64,000 nucleotides of DNA, from positions 744,001 to 808,000 of the forward strand of contig NZ_JAQISN010000002.1 in assembly GCF_037450285.1 (NCBI RefSeq), given 5' to 3'. Position numbers and translations under genes: made by a program. Within the stretch, counting starts at the first letter, position 1; each line of letters begins with the position of its first letter. Shown here piece by piece: positions 8,783 to 17,951 of this stretch. This stretch comes from Erwinia sp. SLM-02 (lineage in GTDB: Bacteria > Pseudomonadota > Gammaproteobacteria > Enterobacterales > Enterobacteriaceae). A model generated the notes under the pieces. The model had not been told where the DNA came from. It did not search any database and saw nothing but the letters and a program-made list of their open reading frames with translations.

Positions 8783-11206
8783 ATGTCAGGTTGGCGTAAT
8801 TTATATTATAAACTGTTGAATCTGCCAGTGAAATTCCTGGTAAAAAGTAAGGCAATCCCGGCTGAACCGGTTGCCGAACTCGGGCTTGATACCTCACGCC
8901 CTATTATGTATGTGCTGCCTTATGATTCAAAGGCCGATCTCCTTGCTCTGCGCGAACAGTGCCGCAAACAGGATCTCCCCGATCCCCTGCACCCACTGGA
9001 GATCGACGGCACCGTGCTGCCCCGTTATGTGTTTATCCATGACGGCCCGCGCGTATTCCCCTATTTCGTCCCGAATGTTGAGTCGGTCAAGCTGTTCCAT
9101 GACTATCTGGATCTGCACCGTAACCATCCCGATCTGGACGTGCAGATGGTGCCGGTCTCGGTGATGTTTGGCCGTGCCCCGGGGCGCGAAGTGCAGGGCG
9201 TTGAGCAGCCGCATCTGCGCGTGCTGAACGGCATCCAGAAGTTCTTCGCGGTGATCTGGCTGGGCCGCGACAGCTTTGTGCGCTTCTCGCCTATCGTTTC
9301 TCTGCGCCGCATGGCAACCGAACACGGTACCGATAAAACCATCGCCCAGAAGCTGGCGCGCGTGGCGCGTATGCACTTCGCCCGCCAGCGTCTGGCCGCC
9401 GTCGGCCCGCGCCTGCCGGTGCGTCAGGATCTGTTCAATAAGCTCCTGCAGTCCAAAGCCATCGCCAAAGCGGTGGAAGATGAAGCGCGCAGCAAGAAAA
9501 TCTCCCATGAGAAGGCCCAGCAGAATGCCGTTGAGCTGATGGAAGAGATTGCGGCTAACTTCTCTTACGAGGCTATTCGCCTGACCGATCGCGTGATGGG
9601 CTGGACCTGGAGCAAGCTGTATCAGGGCCTGAACGTCAGCGGCGGCGAACGCGTGCGCCAGCTGGCGCAGGACGGGCACGAGATTGTCTATGTTCCCTGC
9701 CACCGCAGCCATATGGACTATCTGCTGCTCTCCTACGTGCTTTATCACCAGGGGCTGGTACCGCCGCATATTGCCGCCGGGATCAACCTGAACTTCTGGC
9801 CTGCCGGCCCGATCTTCCGCCGTCTGGGTGCCTTCTTTATTCGCCGTACCTTTAAGGGCAACAAGCTCTACTCCACGGTGTTCCGCGAATACCTGGGCGA
9901 GCTGTTTACCCGCGGCTATTCGGTTGAATACTTCGTGGAAGGGGGCCGTTCGCGCACCGGACGCCTGCTCGATCCGAAAACCGGCACGCTGTCGATGACC
10001 ATTCAGGCCATGCTGCGCGGCGGCAACCGTCCAATCACGCTGGTGCCTATCTACATCGGCTACGAGCACGTGATGGAAGTGGCCACCTATGCGAAAGAGC
10101 TGCGTGGTGCGACCAAAGAGAAAGAAGGCTTTATGTCGATGGTTCGCGGCCTGCGCAAGCTGCGCAACCTCGGCCAGGGCTATGTTAACTTTGGCGAGCC
10201 TCTGCCGCTGGTCGCCTATCTGAATCAGCGCGTGCCGGAATGGCGTGATTCTATCGACCCGATCGAGGCCCAGCGCCCGGCGTGGCTGACCCCGGCGGTG
10301 AACGATATCGCCCAGAAGGTCATGGTGCGTATCAACAATGCCGGTGCCGCGAACGCCATCAACCTGTGCGTCACGGCGCTGCTGGCATCGCGCCAGCGTT
10401 CGATGACCCGCGAACAGCTGACCGAACAGCTGGACTGTTATATGCAGCTGCTGCGCAACGTGCCCTACTCCAGCGACTCTACGGTGCCGGACGTCAGCGC
10501 TGAAGCCCTGCTGGAACATGCACTGAGCATGAACAAGTTCGAGCTGGAACAGGACAGCATCGGTGAGATCGTCATTCTGCCGCGCGAGCAGGCGGTACTG
10601 ATGACTTATTACCGCAACAACATTCACCACATGCTGGTGATGCCGTCGCTTATCGCCGCCATCCTGATGCAGCATCGTGAAGTGAGCCGCGAGGAGCTGC
10701 TGCGCCAGGTCAGCGTGGTTTATCCAATGCTGAAAAGCGAGCTGTTCCTGCGCTGGGAAACCAGCGAGCTGCCTGCGGTGCTGGATGCACTGGTGGCGGA
10801 AATGGCACGTCAGGGGCTGCTGCTGGCCGAAGAGAACAGCCTGCGCCTGACGCCGGGCCGCTTCCGCACGCTGCAGCTGCTGGCCGCTGGCGTGCGTGAA
10901 ACCCTGCAACGCTATGCCATTACTTTCTCTATTCTCAGCGCTAACCCGGCGATTAACCGCGGTACGCTGGAGAAGGAGAGCCGGACCATGGCTCAGCGCC
11001 TGTCGGTGCTGCACGGCATCAATGCCCCTGAGTTCTTTGATAAAGCGGTGTTCACCTCGCTGGTGCTGACGCTGCGCGACGAAGGCTACATCAGTGATTC
11101 CGGCGATGCGCAGGTTGAGCAGACCCAGAAGGTTTATCAGCTGCTGGCTGAGCTGGTGACGCAGGATGTTCGCATGACGATTGAGAGTGCCGTCGCACAC
11201 GATTGA
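8783..11206 (+). CDS. plsB: Glycerol-3-phosphate 1-O-acyltransferase PlsB
   Basis: The 807-residue membrane enzyme that acylates glycerol-3-phosphate, the first step of phospholipid synthesis. The acyltransferase HX4D box is CHRSHMDYLLL, followed by GGRSRTGRLLDPKTG, which binds the phosphate group. The start is uncertain. The ATG at 8783 (MSGWRNLYYKLLN) matches the E. coli N-terminus and length. An ATG at 8774, three codons upstream, has the better-spaced AAGAGG at 8764-8769. The frame stays open further upstream without similarity to PlsB. Confidence 0.97.
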   Translation: MSGWRNLYYKLLNLPVKFLVKSKAIPAEPVAELGLDTSRPIMYVLPYDSKADLLALREQCRKQDLPDPLHPLEIDGTVLPRYVFIHDGPRVFPYFVPNVESVKLFHDYLDLHRNHPDLDVQMVPVSVMFGRAPGREVQGVEQPHLRVLNGIQKFFAVIWLGRDSFVRFSPIVSLRRMATEHGTDKTIAQKLARVARMHFARQRLAAVGPRLPVRQDLFNKLLQSKAIAKAVEDEARSKKISHEKAQQNAVELMEEIAANFSYEAIRLTDRVMGWTWSKLYQGLNVSGGERVRQLAQDGHEIVYVPCHRSHMDYLLLSYVLYHQGLVPPHIAAGINLNFWPAGPIFRRLGAFFIRRTFKGNKLYSTVFREYLGELFTRGYSVEYFVEGGRSRTGRLLDPKTGTLSMTIQAMLRGGNRPITLVPIYIGYEHVMEVATYAKELRGATKEKEGFMSMVRGLRKLRNLGQGYVNFGEPLPLVAYLNQRVPEWRDSIDPIEAQRPAWLTPAVNDIAQKVMVRINNAGAANAINLCVTALLASRQRSMTREQLTEQLDCYMQLLRNVPYSSDSTVPDVSAEALLEHALSMNKFELEQDSIGEIVILPREQAVLMTYYRNNIHHMLVMPSLIAAILMQHREVSREELLRQVSVVYPMLKSELFLRWETSELPAVLDALVAEMARQGLLLAEENSLRLTPGRFRTLQLLAAGVRETLQRYAITFSILSANPAINRGTLEKESRTMAQRLSVLHGINAPEFFDKAVFTSLVLTLRDEGYISDSGDAQVEQTQKVYQLLAELVTQDVRMTIESAVAHD

Positions 11207-11228
11207 ACAAGCCGGTAGGTTTGAGCAT

Positions 11229-11266
11229 AAAAAAAGGGGCAGACCACAAGGTCGCCCCTTTTTTAT
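11229..11266. terminator. Bidirectional terminator between plsB and ubiA
   Basis: The inverted repeat AAAAAAGGGGC / GCCCCTTTTTT lies between the convergent plsB and ubiA genes and has T-runs in both directions. Confidence 0.88.
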
Positions 11267-11349
11267 TATGTGAAAACGTCTTCTGCCGTGCGATCGGCTG
11301 CTTTGCTGCTGGCCTGCACCCGCCCCATAGCCACGCAGAATAACTGCTG

Positions 11350-12216
11350 TTACCAGATGCTCAGCGCAATCCCGACAAACAGCACCAGCCCAACATAGTT
11401 GTTGTTCAGAAACGCCTGGAAGCACTTATCGCGCTGACGATCGGCAATCAGCTTCTGCTGGTGAATAAACAGCACTGCGGCCAGTAAAAGCCCCCAGTAG
11501 AAAATACCGCCTAAACCACTCAGCCAGCCGGTCAGCGCCAGCAGGACCAGCGTCGCCAGCTGCAGCAGCCCGATAATCAGCTTATCCTGGCGACCAAACA
11601 GAATCGCCGTCGACTTCACGCCGATCTTCAGGTCATCGTCGCGGTCAACCATCGCATACTGTGTGTCGTACGCCACCGTCCAGCAGATATTGGCCAGGAA
11701 CAGCAGCCAGCAGGTTAACGGCAGGGTTTCGTTTACCGCCGCCCAGCCCATCGGAATAGCCCAGCCGAACGCCGCGCCCAGCACCACCTGCGGCAGGTGG
11801 GTGTAGCGCTTCATAAACGGATACATCCACGCCAGCAGCAGCCCGCCCAGCGACAGCCAGATAGTCATGCTGTTCATGGTCAGCACCAGCAGGAAGGAAA
11901 CCAACACCAGGCCGATAAACAGGACTTTGGCTTCATTGCTGGTGACGGCACCGCTCGGCAGCGGGCGTCCTCGTGTGCGTTTTACATGGCCGTCAATTTT
12001 GCGGTCGGCAAAATCATTGACCACGCAGCCTGCCGCACGCATGAAAATCACGCCGAGTACGAAAACTATCAGCACGTTAAGCGGCGGCACTTTCATCCCC
12101 GCCAGCCACAGCGCCCACAGGGTCGGCCACAGCAGCAGCAGCGTGCCAATCGGTTTATCAACCCGCATCAGGCGGATATAGGCAGAAAGCTTACTCATTT
12201 GCAGACTGGTCTCCAC
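11350..12216 (-). CDS. ubiA: 4-hydroxybenzoate octaprenyltransferase UbiA
   Basis: A 288-residue integral membrane prenyltransferase that attaches the polyprenyl tail to 4-hydroxybenzoate in ubiquinone synthesis. The first aspartate motif is NDFADRKIDGHVKRT and the second is DTQYAMVDRDDDLKIG, within about eight or nine membrane segments. The start chosen is the GTG at 12216, one base after the ubiC stop. From there the protein aligns with E. coli UbiA, and AGGAG lies about ten bases upstream. An in-frame ATG a few codons later is the alternative. Confidence 0.95.
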   Translation of the reverse strand: METSLQMSKLSAYIRLMRVDKPIGTLLLLWPTLWALWLAGMKVPPLNVLIVFVLGVIFMRAAGCVVNDFADRKIDGHVKRTRGRPLPSGAVTSNEAKVLFIGLVLVSFLLVLTMNSMTIWLSLGGLLLAWMYPFMKRYTHLPQVVLGAAFGWAIPMGWAAVNETLPLTCWLLFLANICWTVAYDTQYAMVDRDDDLKIGVKSTAILFGRQDKLIIGLLQLATLVLLALTGWLSGLGGIFYWGLLLAAVLFIHQQKLIADRQRDKCFQAFLNNNYVGLVLFVGIALSIW

Positions 12217-12217
12217 G

Positions 12218-12745
12218 CTACTGATTCTCCTCAGCGTTCGGATGGGCATACAGGGGAGATGCCGGTAAAAACAGTTCCGTCAGCAGCAGCGGTTTATCCG
12301 ACAGGCGCAGGCGCGAGCGCCGCGCCCACAGATTTCCGCTGCGGCCAACGTCAATAAAATCGCGGGTTAACGTCGAGCTGGCAAACAGATAGCGCCCGAG
12401 GGGCACGGTGCCCAGCTGCTGCAGCTTCTGCTCCGGGCCGATCAGGGTGGATTCCGGCACCAGCGTGCGTGCCACCAGCCAGGGGATACCGTCGCCACAG
12501 AGTTCGATTTCCCGCAGCCAGAAACGGGGGTCAGCGGGCAGCAGTTCAGCATCGCTTCCGGCCTCGTGGGCCGCAATAAACCCTTCGCGCAGCAGGTTGA
12601 CGGTCACCTGCTGACAGTGGCGTTCAAAACGCCGGGTCATCGAGTCTTCTTCCATCAGCCAGTCGAGCAGGGAAGCGGTTAACAGGGGCGATGATTCGGG
12701 TAGCCAGTCGATAGCGCGCAACAGCGGCAGCGCGTTCTCAGCCAT
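12218..12745 (-). CDS. ubiC: Chorismate lyase UbiC
   Basis: A 175-residue cytoplasmic enzyme that splits chorismate into 4-hydroxybenzoate and pyruvate, the first committed step of ubiquinone synthesis. Recognisable stretches are LLDWLMEEDSMTRRFE, WLREIELCGDG, the LGRYLFASSTLTRDFI segment and RRSRLRLSDKPLLLTELFLP, which hold the Arg and Glu that bind the product. The C-terminal tail is about ten residues longer than in E. coli. The ATG at 12745 is chosen because GGAG lies at normal spacing; a TTG five codons upstream is unlikely. It is translationally coupled to ubiA. Confidence 0.95.
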   Translation of the reverse strand: MAENALPLLRAIDWLPESSPLLTASLLDWLMEEDSMTRRFERHCQQVTVNLLREGFIAAHEAGSDAELLPADPRFWLREIELCGDGIPWLVARTLVPESTLIGPEQKLQQLGTVPLGRYLFASSTLTRDFIDVGRSGNLWARRSRLRLSDKPLLLTELFLPASPLYAHPNAEENQ

Positions 12746-12854
12746 AGCACTTCTCCGCAAAAAATTCAGAAGCAGAGTGTAACGCAGACACCGGAGCCAA
12801 ACCTATCAAAGCGGGGCAATTACGCAGAAATTTATGGGTAGCACGGCAGGAAGG

Positions 12855-12880
12855 AAAAAAGGTGCGCCGCACGGCGCACC
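12855..12880 (-). terminator. Terminator of the malK-lamB-malM operon
   Basis: The perfect inverted repeat GGTGCGCC / GGCGCACC has a four-base loop and is followed on the minus strand by TTTTTTCC, 33 bp past the malM stop. Confidence 0.88.
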
Positions 12881-12912
12881 AGTCATGGAGCCAGCCCAGC
12901 AATATGGGGATG

Positions 12913-13836
12913 TTATCCCTTGCCTTTCACACTGCTGATAAAGGTTTGCCGCGCCGATGTGGAGCCCAGACGCTCGGCTTCATTCATCAGTCGCAGCGCT
13001 TTGTCGATATCACCCGCCTTCGCCGCCTGGCGGATGCCCTGGTTGAAGTACGTTTCGGTGTCGCTCAGCATCGGCTCCGCTTTCGCTGCAGGAGCCGCTG
13101 GCGCTGGCGCAGCGGCGACCGCTGCCGGTGCGGCCGTACTGCCGACGACCACCGGCTGCGGCTGCGGCTGGTTAAACACCTGGCCGATCATCACGTTGCC
13201 GCTGCCCTGCTCCGCTTTCACCTTCAGCGTAATCTGGCCGTCGCTCACATGGGTGGCAACCGGATCGGGGATGGACGGCACGGCATTACCCACGCCTTCA
13301 GCGTAGGCCTTCGCCGGGTTTTTCAGCTGGGTGGTGGTGGTCAGATCCTGGCGGGTGGTGTACACCAGCAGGTAAATCTGTTTTTGCCCCAGCGCCGGGG
13401 TCAGCTTGAGCGTTCCTTCCAGCCGATCCTGCGAGACAACGCCGGGTTTCTGATACGGGAAATAGCTGCCGGGATAGAAGGCAGCCGGGCGCATTTGTTC
13501 GTCCAGTACCAGGACGTTTGGCACATAGACGCGGCGATCTTTCACCACGCTGGTCAGCGATATTTCCAGCGAGCCGCGATCGGCAGGCAGTGTCACGGCC
13601 GCAACCGGGCCGGTAATTTCCCCCTGATTCAGGCTCTGTGAGGAAGCGTTCAGTGCAATGTCGTTACTGGCCGGTGGTGTGATCGGCAGCCAGGAGAGGC
13701 GCTGCAGTGCGGAGGCCGGAATGGCCGGGGCCACCGCCACGTTCTGTGGCGAAGTAAAGGTTGCCGCCGTAGCGGGCAGGATCGATGCGGAAGCCAGTCC
13801 CGCGAGCAGGCAGAGTGACAGCAGATTTTTTTTCAT
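12913..13836 (-). CDS. malM: Maltose operon periplasmic protein MalM
   Basis: A 307-residue exported protein encoded last in the malK-lamB-malM operon; its function is not known. A Sec signal peptide (MKKNLLSLCLLAGLASASILPATA, cleaved around residue 24) is followed by a beta-rich domain. Then comes an Ala/Pro-rich linker (about residues 232-255) and a C-terminal helical segment, MNEAERLGSTSARQTF. The linker and layout match E. coli MalM. A hairpin in the lamB-malM gap should lower its expression relative to lamB. Confidence 0.94.
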   Translation of the reverse strand: MKKNLLSLCLLAGLASASILPATAATFTSPQNVAVAPAIPASALQRLSWLPITPPASNDIALNASSQSLNQGEITGPVAAVTLPADRGSLEISLTSVVKDRRVYVPNVLVLDEQMRPAAFYPGSYFPYQKPGVVSQDRLEGTLKLTPALGQKQIYLLVYTTRQDLTTTTQLKNPAKAYAEGVGNAVPSIPDPVATHVSDGQITLKVKAEQGSGNVMIGQVFNQPQPQPVVVGSTAAPAAVAAAPAPAAPAAKAEPMLSDTETYFNQGIRQAAKAGDIDKALRLMNEAERLGSTSARQTFISSVKGKG

Positions 13837-13891
13837 TTTATGTTCCTTAAACGGGCCACCCCGATCCCGCCAGGCAATGCAGTTTCGGGGC

Positions 13892-13927
13892 TAAAAAGAT
13901 ACGGGCGGACCTGAGCTGGCCCGCCCG
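13892..13927 (-). terminator. Attenuating hairpin between lamB and malM
   Basis: The arms CGGGCGG and CCGCCCG (13902-13908 and 13921-13927) pair, and on the minus strand are followed by TATCTTTTTAG. It lies 11 bp after the lamB stop, so most transcripts may end here with partial read-through into malM. Confidence 0.7.
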
Positions 13928-13937
13928 CGACTGGCTG

Positions 13938-15221
13938 TTACCACCAGGCTTCCATCTGTACGCCGAAGCTGACCTCATCGTCGTTACCGCGGCTGAAGGT
14001 TTTGGCGCTGGTATCGCTGTAGGCGGTGCCGGAGGTGTAACCGGTGTCGTCAGAGGTGGCGTAGCCCCACTTCTCATCCCACTTGGCGTAGGTGGCAAAC
14101 ACGCGGATCGCCGGGCGCGACCAGATGCTGTCACCGGCCTGCCACTGCTGGGCCAGGGTCACTTTATACTGGCTGTTGCGCTCGCCGGTTTCCTGCGACT
14201 TCACGTTGTCGTAGCCCACTTCCAGCAGGGTGCTCATGATCGGCGTCCATTTGTACATCGGGCGCACGCCGGCGGTGTACCAGGTGGTGCCGTTTTTATT
14301 GTCGCGATCCAGGTCCTGGAACATGGCGACGTACATCAGGCCCCACTTGTCGTTAAAGTCCAGCGCACCGTGGTCGATCACGCGAAGCATGTGACCGTTG
14401 TTATCGATGCTCGAACCTTCTGAGCGGCCGTTACGCTGGGAGGTCAGCGCATCGGTGGCGTACTGCACGACAAACTTGTTGTAGCCGTTGTAGATGGTCT
14501 GGGTATGTTCACCCGTCACCATCCAGCCATCTTTGGTGGCGCCGTCCGCCAGAGAATAGCCGTCCTGCACGTTAGCGCGGCCGTAATCAACGCCCAGCTC
14601 CAGCACACCGCCCGGGTTCACGTTCAGCTCGGCCACGCGCACGTCGAAGGTGTCGTTTACGGTCGGAACCTGTTTCTGCTGGTTATCGATAAAGCCGTAG
14701 GAGCCGCCCGCTTCACCGTTGCGGGTCACCGCCATGGACAGTTTACCCGCGCCCAGATCGATGTTTTCCACACCTGCACCCGGACCGGAGATGTCCCAGT
14801 AGTAGAAGTCGATCATATGAACATCGTGACGCTGGTAGAAGCGCTTACCGGCCCACAGGGTTGAACCTGGCAGCCAGTCGATCAGGTTTTTACCCTGAAT
14901 GTTCACCTCACGAAAGCCCGGGTCGACGCTTTCGAAATCTGAACGCTGAGAAACGGCATACGCCAGGTTAGTATCGAAGTAGAAGCTCTTGTCGCCTTCT
15001 TTCCACAGTTCCTGACCCAGTTTCAGTTCCGCATAGGTTTCACATTCGTTACCCAGACGGTATTTACTGTTGGCACCGGTCGCCTGAAAACACTGCTGCT
15101 CGCCGCCGCTACCGGTCCAGCCGATACCCGAACGCGCATAGCCTTTAAAATCGACCGCTGCCGCCTGGCCGGAGATGGCCATCGCAATGGCCACTGCCAG
15201 AGGATATTTCAGCTTAATCAT
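13938..15221 (-). CDS. lamB: Maltoporin LamB
   Basis: A 427-residue trimeric 18-strand outer-membrane porin for maltose and maltodextrins. The signal peptide ends AISGQAAA, and the mature protein begins VDFKGYARSGIGWTGSGG as in E. coli LamB. The loop-1 cysteine pair (QQCF and NECETY) and the terminal aromatic residue, Trp in MEAWW, are present. The last residue is the typical assembly signal of outer-membrane barrels. It sits 16 bp after malK and is transcribed with it from the MalT/CRP-controlled promoter. Confidence 0.97.
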   Translation of the reverse strand: MIKLKYPLAVAIAMAISGQAAAVDFKGYARSGIGWTGSGGEQQCFQATGANSKYRLGNECETYAELKLGQELWKEGDKSFYFDTNLAYAVSQRSDFESVDPGFREVNIQGKNLIDWLPGSTLWAGKRFYQRHDVHMIDFYYWDISGPGAGVENIDLGAGKLSMAVTRNGEAGGSYGFIDNQQKQVPTVNDTFDVRVAELNVNPGGVLELGVDYGRANVQDGYSLADGATKDGWMVTGEHTQTIYNGYNKFVVQYATDALTSQRNGRSEGSSIDNNGHMLRVIDHGALDFNDKWGLMYVAMFQDLDRDNKNGTTWYTAGVRPMYKWTPIMSTLLEVGYDNVKSQETGERNSQYKVTLAQQWQAGDSIWSRPAIRVFATYAKWDEKWGYATSDDTGYTSGTAYSDTSAKTFSRGNDDEVSFGVQMEAWW

Positions 15222-15237
15222 TATTGTGCTCCTGTTA

Positions 15238-16368
15238 TCACTGCTTTAGCTGGAGTGCTTCTACACCCGGTTCCTGATGCAGCCGACGGCAGGCGCTTCC
15301 ATCCTCACGGAACAGATGGCAGCGCTGCGGCGGCAGGCCGATGGCGTAATGGGCACCTTCTTCTACCAGCACCACGTCATTCTGGCGGTAAACCAGGTTT
15401 TGACGCAGGGCGGGGATTTGGATATGAATCTGGGTTTCGTGACCGAGCTGTTCGACAACCTGCACCACGCCGGAGAGACTGACGTCAGCGACATCGCTGG
15501 GCAGCAGATGTTCGGGACGAATGCCGAGCGACATATTGCTGCCGGGCTGGACGTCTGCGCTGTCTACCGGCAGCCAGATCTGCTGGCGATTCGGCAGCTC
15601 AACCTGGACCTGGTCGATCGCGGTGGCGGTGACTTTGACCGGCAGGAAATTCATCTTTGGCGAGCCGATAAAACCGGCAACAAAGCGGTTGGCAGGATAG
15701 TGATACAGCTCCAGCGGTTTACCGACCTGGGCAATGCGTCCCCCTTCCAGCACCACGATTTTGTCGGCCAGGGTCATCGCCTCGACCTGATCGTGGGTGA
15801 CGTAAATCATCGTGCGCTGAAGGCGCTTGTGCAGGCGGGAGATCTCGATGCGCATCTGCACACGCAGTGCGGCGTCAAGGTTGGACAGCGGTTCATCGAG
15901 TAAAAATACCTGTGGCTCCGCCACCAGCGTACGGCCTATTGCCACGCGCTGGCGCTGGCCGCCGGAGAGCGCTTTAGGCTGCCGGTCCAGCAAGTGGGCC
16001 AGCTGCAGCACCTCGGCCACTTTATTCACCCGCTGCTGGATTTCGGCTTTCGCCACCCCGGCCAGCTTGAGGCCAAAGGACATATTTTCCGCGACGGTAA
16101 GGTGGGGATAGAGGGCGTAGGACTGGAACACCATGCCGACACCGCGACCGGCAGGAGGAACGTCATTCATCCGGCGATCGCCAATCAGCAGTTCGCCCGA
16201 CGTGATCTCTTCCAGCCCGGCAATCATGCGCAGCAGCGTTGACTTGCCACAGCCTGACGGCCCCACGAACACCACGAACTCCCCTTCGGCAATCGTCAGG
16301 TCAATCGCATCTGATACCACCACGTCACCCCATGCTTTGGTGACATTATTCAGCACCACGCTGGCCAT
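15238..16368 (-). CDS. malK: Maltose/maltodextrin import ATPase MalK
   Basis: A 376-residue ABC ATPase that powers MalFG and holds the activator MalT inactive when idle. Walker A is GPSGCGKST, the signature is LSGGQRQRVAIGR, Walker B is VFLLDEPLSNLD, and the switch His is in YVTHDQ. The C-terminal regulatory domain (GIRPEHLLPSD) is the part that binds MalT and EIIA-Glc in E. coli. The last few residues (EALQLKQ) extend beyond the E. coli end. The ATG at 16368 has GGGAG upstream. Confidence 0.97.
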   Translation of the reverse strand: MASVVLNNVTKAWGDVVVSDAIDLTIAEGEFVVFVGPSGCGKSTLLRMIAGLEEITSGELLIGDRRMNDVPPAGRGVGMVFQSYALYPHLTVAENMSFGLKLAGVAKAEIQQRVNKVAEVLQLAHLLDRQPKALSGGQRQRVAIGRTLVAEPQVFLLDEPLSNLDAALRVQMRIEISRLHKRLQRTMIYVTHDQVEAMTLADKIVVLEGGRIAQVGKPLELYHYPANRFVAGFIGSPKMNFLPVKVTATAIDQVQVELPNRQQIWLPVDSADVQPGSNMSLGIRPEHLLPSDVADVSLSGVVQVVEQLGHETQIHIQIPALRQNLVYRQNDVVLVEEGAHYAIGLPPQRCHLFREDGSACRRLHQEPGVEALQLKQ

Positions 16369-16699
16369 CCGCTTCTCCCGTCCACTGACTGTTGATGGCC
16401 GGAGTGTGCGGCAGCGCGGGGAAAGGTAACTCCTCCACCGCTGGATTTTTTATGGGGGAGGAGAAAGGAGGATGAGAAAAACGCACCCGCCATCAGCCAT
16501 CGGCTCGGCAGGTGAATTTCGTGACGGCGCTGGCAAAAATAACGGGTGTTTTTTGTGGTCGGGAACGCAGAAATGGATTTTTTGTTAATCCGGTCACAGA
16601 AAGTGATTGGGGGGAGTAGAGCCGGGGATGACGCAGTTCTCCTTGCTTAACAGCAGACTGCAGGCACATCCCGACTTCATACCCTTAGAGGAACGAATA
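16369..16699. promoter_or_regulatory. Divergent malK/malE control region: MalT boxes and CRP site
   Basis: This 331-bp region separates malK from malE. MalT-box-like sequences (consensus GGGGAKGAGG) are seen at 16455-16464 (GGGGAGGAGA), 16468-16477 (GAGGATGAGA), 16429-16438 on the minus strand (GTGGAGGAGT), 16611-16620 (GGGGAGTAGA) and 16624-16633 (GGGGATGACG). A CRP-like site, TGTTA-N6-TCACA, is at 16583-16598. The cluster on the malK side and the pair near malE, with CRP between, reproduce the E. coli arrangement in which both promoters are activated together by MalT and cAMP-CRP. Exact start sites were not fixed. Confidence 0.85.
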
Positions 16700-17896
16700 A
16701 TGGCGAAGTTCAGATTAGCGAGTAAAACACTGTTGCTGTATACCCTTTCCAGCCTGTTGCTCCCTGCGCTGGCGCAGGCAAAGATTGAAGAAGGCAAGCT
16801 GGTTATCTGGATCAACGGCGACAAGGGCTATAACGGCCTGGCGGAAGTCGGTAAAAAGTTTGAGCAGGATACCGGCATCAAAGTGTCGGTAGAGCATCCG
16901 GATAAACTGGAAGAGAAGTACCCGCAGGTCGCCGCAACCGGTGACGGCCCGGATATTATTTTCTGGGCGCACGATCGCTTCGGCGGCTATGCCCAGTCCG
17001 GCCTGCTGGCCGAAGTGTCCCCGGATAAAGCCTTCCAGGACAAGCTCTATCCCTTCACCTGGGACGCGGTGCGCTACAACGGCAAGCTGATCGGCTATCC
17101 GATCGCCGCCGAAGCGCTGTCGCTGATTTATAACAAAGACCTGCTGCCCGAGCCGCCAAAAACCTGGGAAGAGATCCCGGCGCTGGATAAAAAGCTGAAG
17201 GCCAAAGGCAAAAGCGCCATCATGTTTAACCTTCAGGAACCCTACTTCACCTGGCCGCTCACCGCCGCCAACGGCGGCTATGCCTTTAAAAAACTCGCCG
17301 ACGGCAGCTATGACCTGAAGGATGTTGGCGTGGCCAATAAAGGTTCGCAGGAAGGATTACAGTTCCTCGTCGATCTGATTAAGAACAAGCATCTGAATGC
17401 CGATACCGACTTTGCCATTGCCGAAGCGGCCTTTAACAAGGGCGAAACCGCAATGACCATCAACGGCCCGTGGGCGTGGGGCAATATCGAGAGTGCGAAG
17501 ATTAACTACGGCGTGACCCTGCTGCCAACCTTCAAAGGCCAGCCGTCGAAACCGTTCGTGGGCGTGCTGAGCGCGGGCATTAATGCCGCCAGCCCGAATA
17601 AGGAGCTGGCGAAAGAGTTCCTGGAAAACTACCTGCTGACCGATGACGGCCTGGCGAAGGTCAATGCCGATAAGCCGCTGGGTGCGGTGGCGCTGAAGTC
17701 GATGCAGGAGAAGCTGGCGAAGGATCCGAAGATTGCCGCCACCATGGAGAACTCGCAGAAGGGTGAAGTGATGCCAAACGTGCCGCAGATGAGCGCCTTC
17801 TGGTATGCGGAACGCACCGCGGTGCTGAACGCGATCAACGGCCGCCAGACGGTCGATGCCGCGCTGAAAGACGCCCAGGCACGTATCACTAAATAA
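16700..17896 (+). CDS. malE: Maltose/maltodextrin-binding protein MalE
   Basis: A 398-residue periplasmic binding protein that delivers maltose and maltodextrins to MalFGK2. The signal peptide MAKFRLASKTLLLYTLSSLL...ALAQA is followed by the mature KIEEGKLVIWINGDKGYNGL. Sugar-contacting aromatics of the E. coli protein are present, for example WAHDRFGGYAQSGLLAE and EPYFTWPL. The frame extends upstream, but the ATG at 16700 has GAGGAA at the right distance and starts the signal peptide. It is first in malEFG. Confidence 0.97.
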   Translation: MAKFRLASKTLLLYTLSSLLLPALAQAKIEEGKLVIWINGDKGYNGLAEVGKKFEQDTGIKVSVEHPDKLEEKYPQVAATGDGPDIIFWAHDRFGGYAQSGLLAEVSPDKAFQDKLYPFTWDAVRYNGKLIGYPIAAEALSLIYNKDLLPEPPKTWEEIPALDKKLKAKGKSAIMFNLQEPYFTWPLTAANGGYAFKKLADGSYDLKDVGVANKGSQEGLQFLVDLIKNKHLNADTDFAIAEAAFNKGETAMTINGPWAWGNIESAKINYGVTLLPTFKGQPSKPFVGVLSAGINAASPNKELAKEFLENYLLTDDGLAKVNADKPLGAVALKSMQEKLAKDPKIAATMENSQKGEVMPNVPQMSAFWYAERTAVLNAINGRQTVDAALKDAQARITK

Positions 17897-17913
17897 TCCC
17901 CGTTGTCTGCCAG

Positions 17914-17931
17914 GCGGGCGGAAACGCCCGT
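17914..17931 (+). repeat. Intercistronic hairpin after malE
   Basis: The arms CGGGCG and CGCCCG close a GAAA tetraloop between the malE stop and malF. There is no U-run, so it is not a terminator. In E. coli a REP element at this place stabilises malE mRNA and gives malE higher expression than malF. This hairpin may do the same, which is inference. Confidence 0.6.
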
Positions 17932-17951
17932 CGCTGCTGTAAGGAATTTCT

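Noticed and set aside
8927..11425. Very long open frame on the minus strand opposite plsB
   Set aside because: It has low-complexity His/Gln/Arg-rich composition typical of the reverse complement of a GC-rich gene, and plsB is an unmistakable homologue on the other strand.
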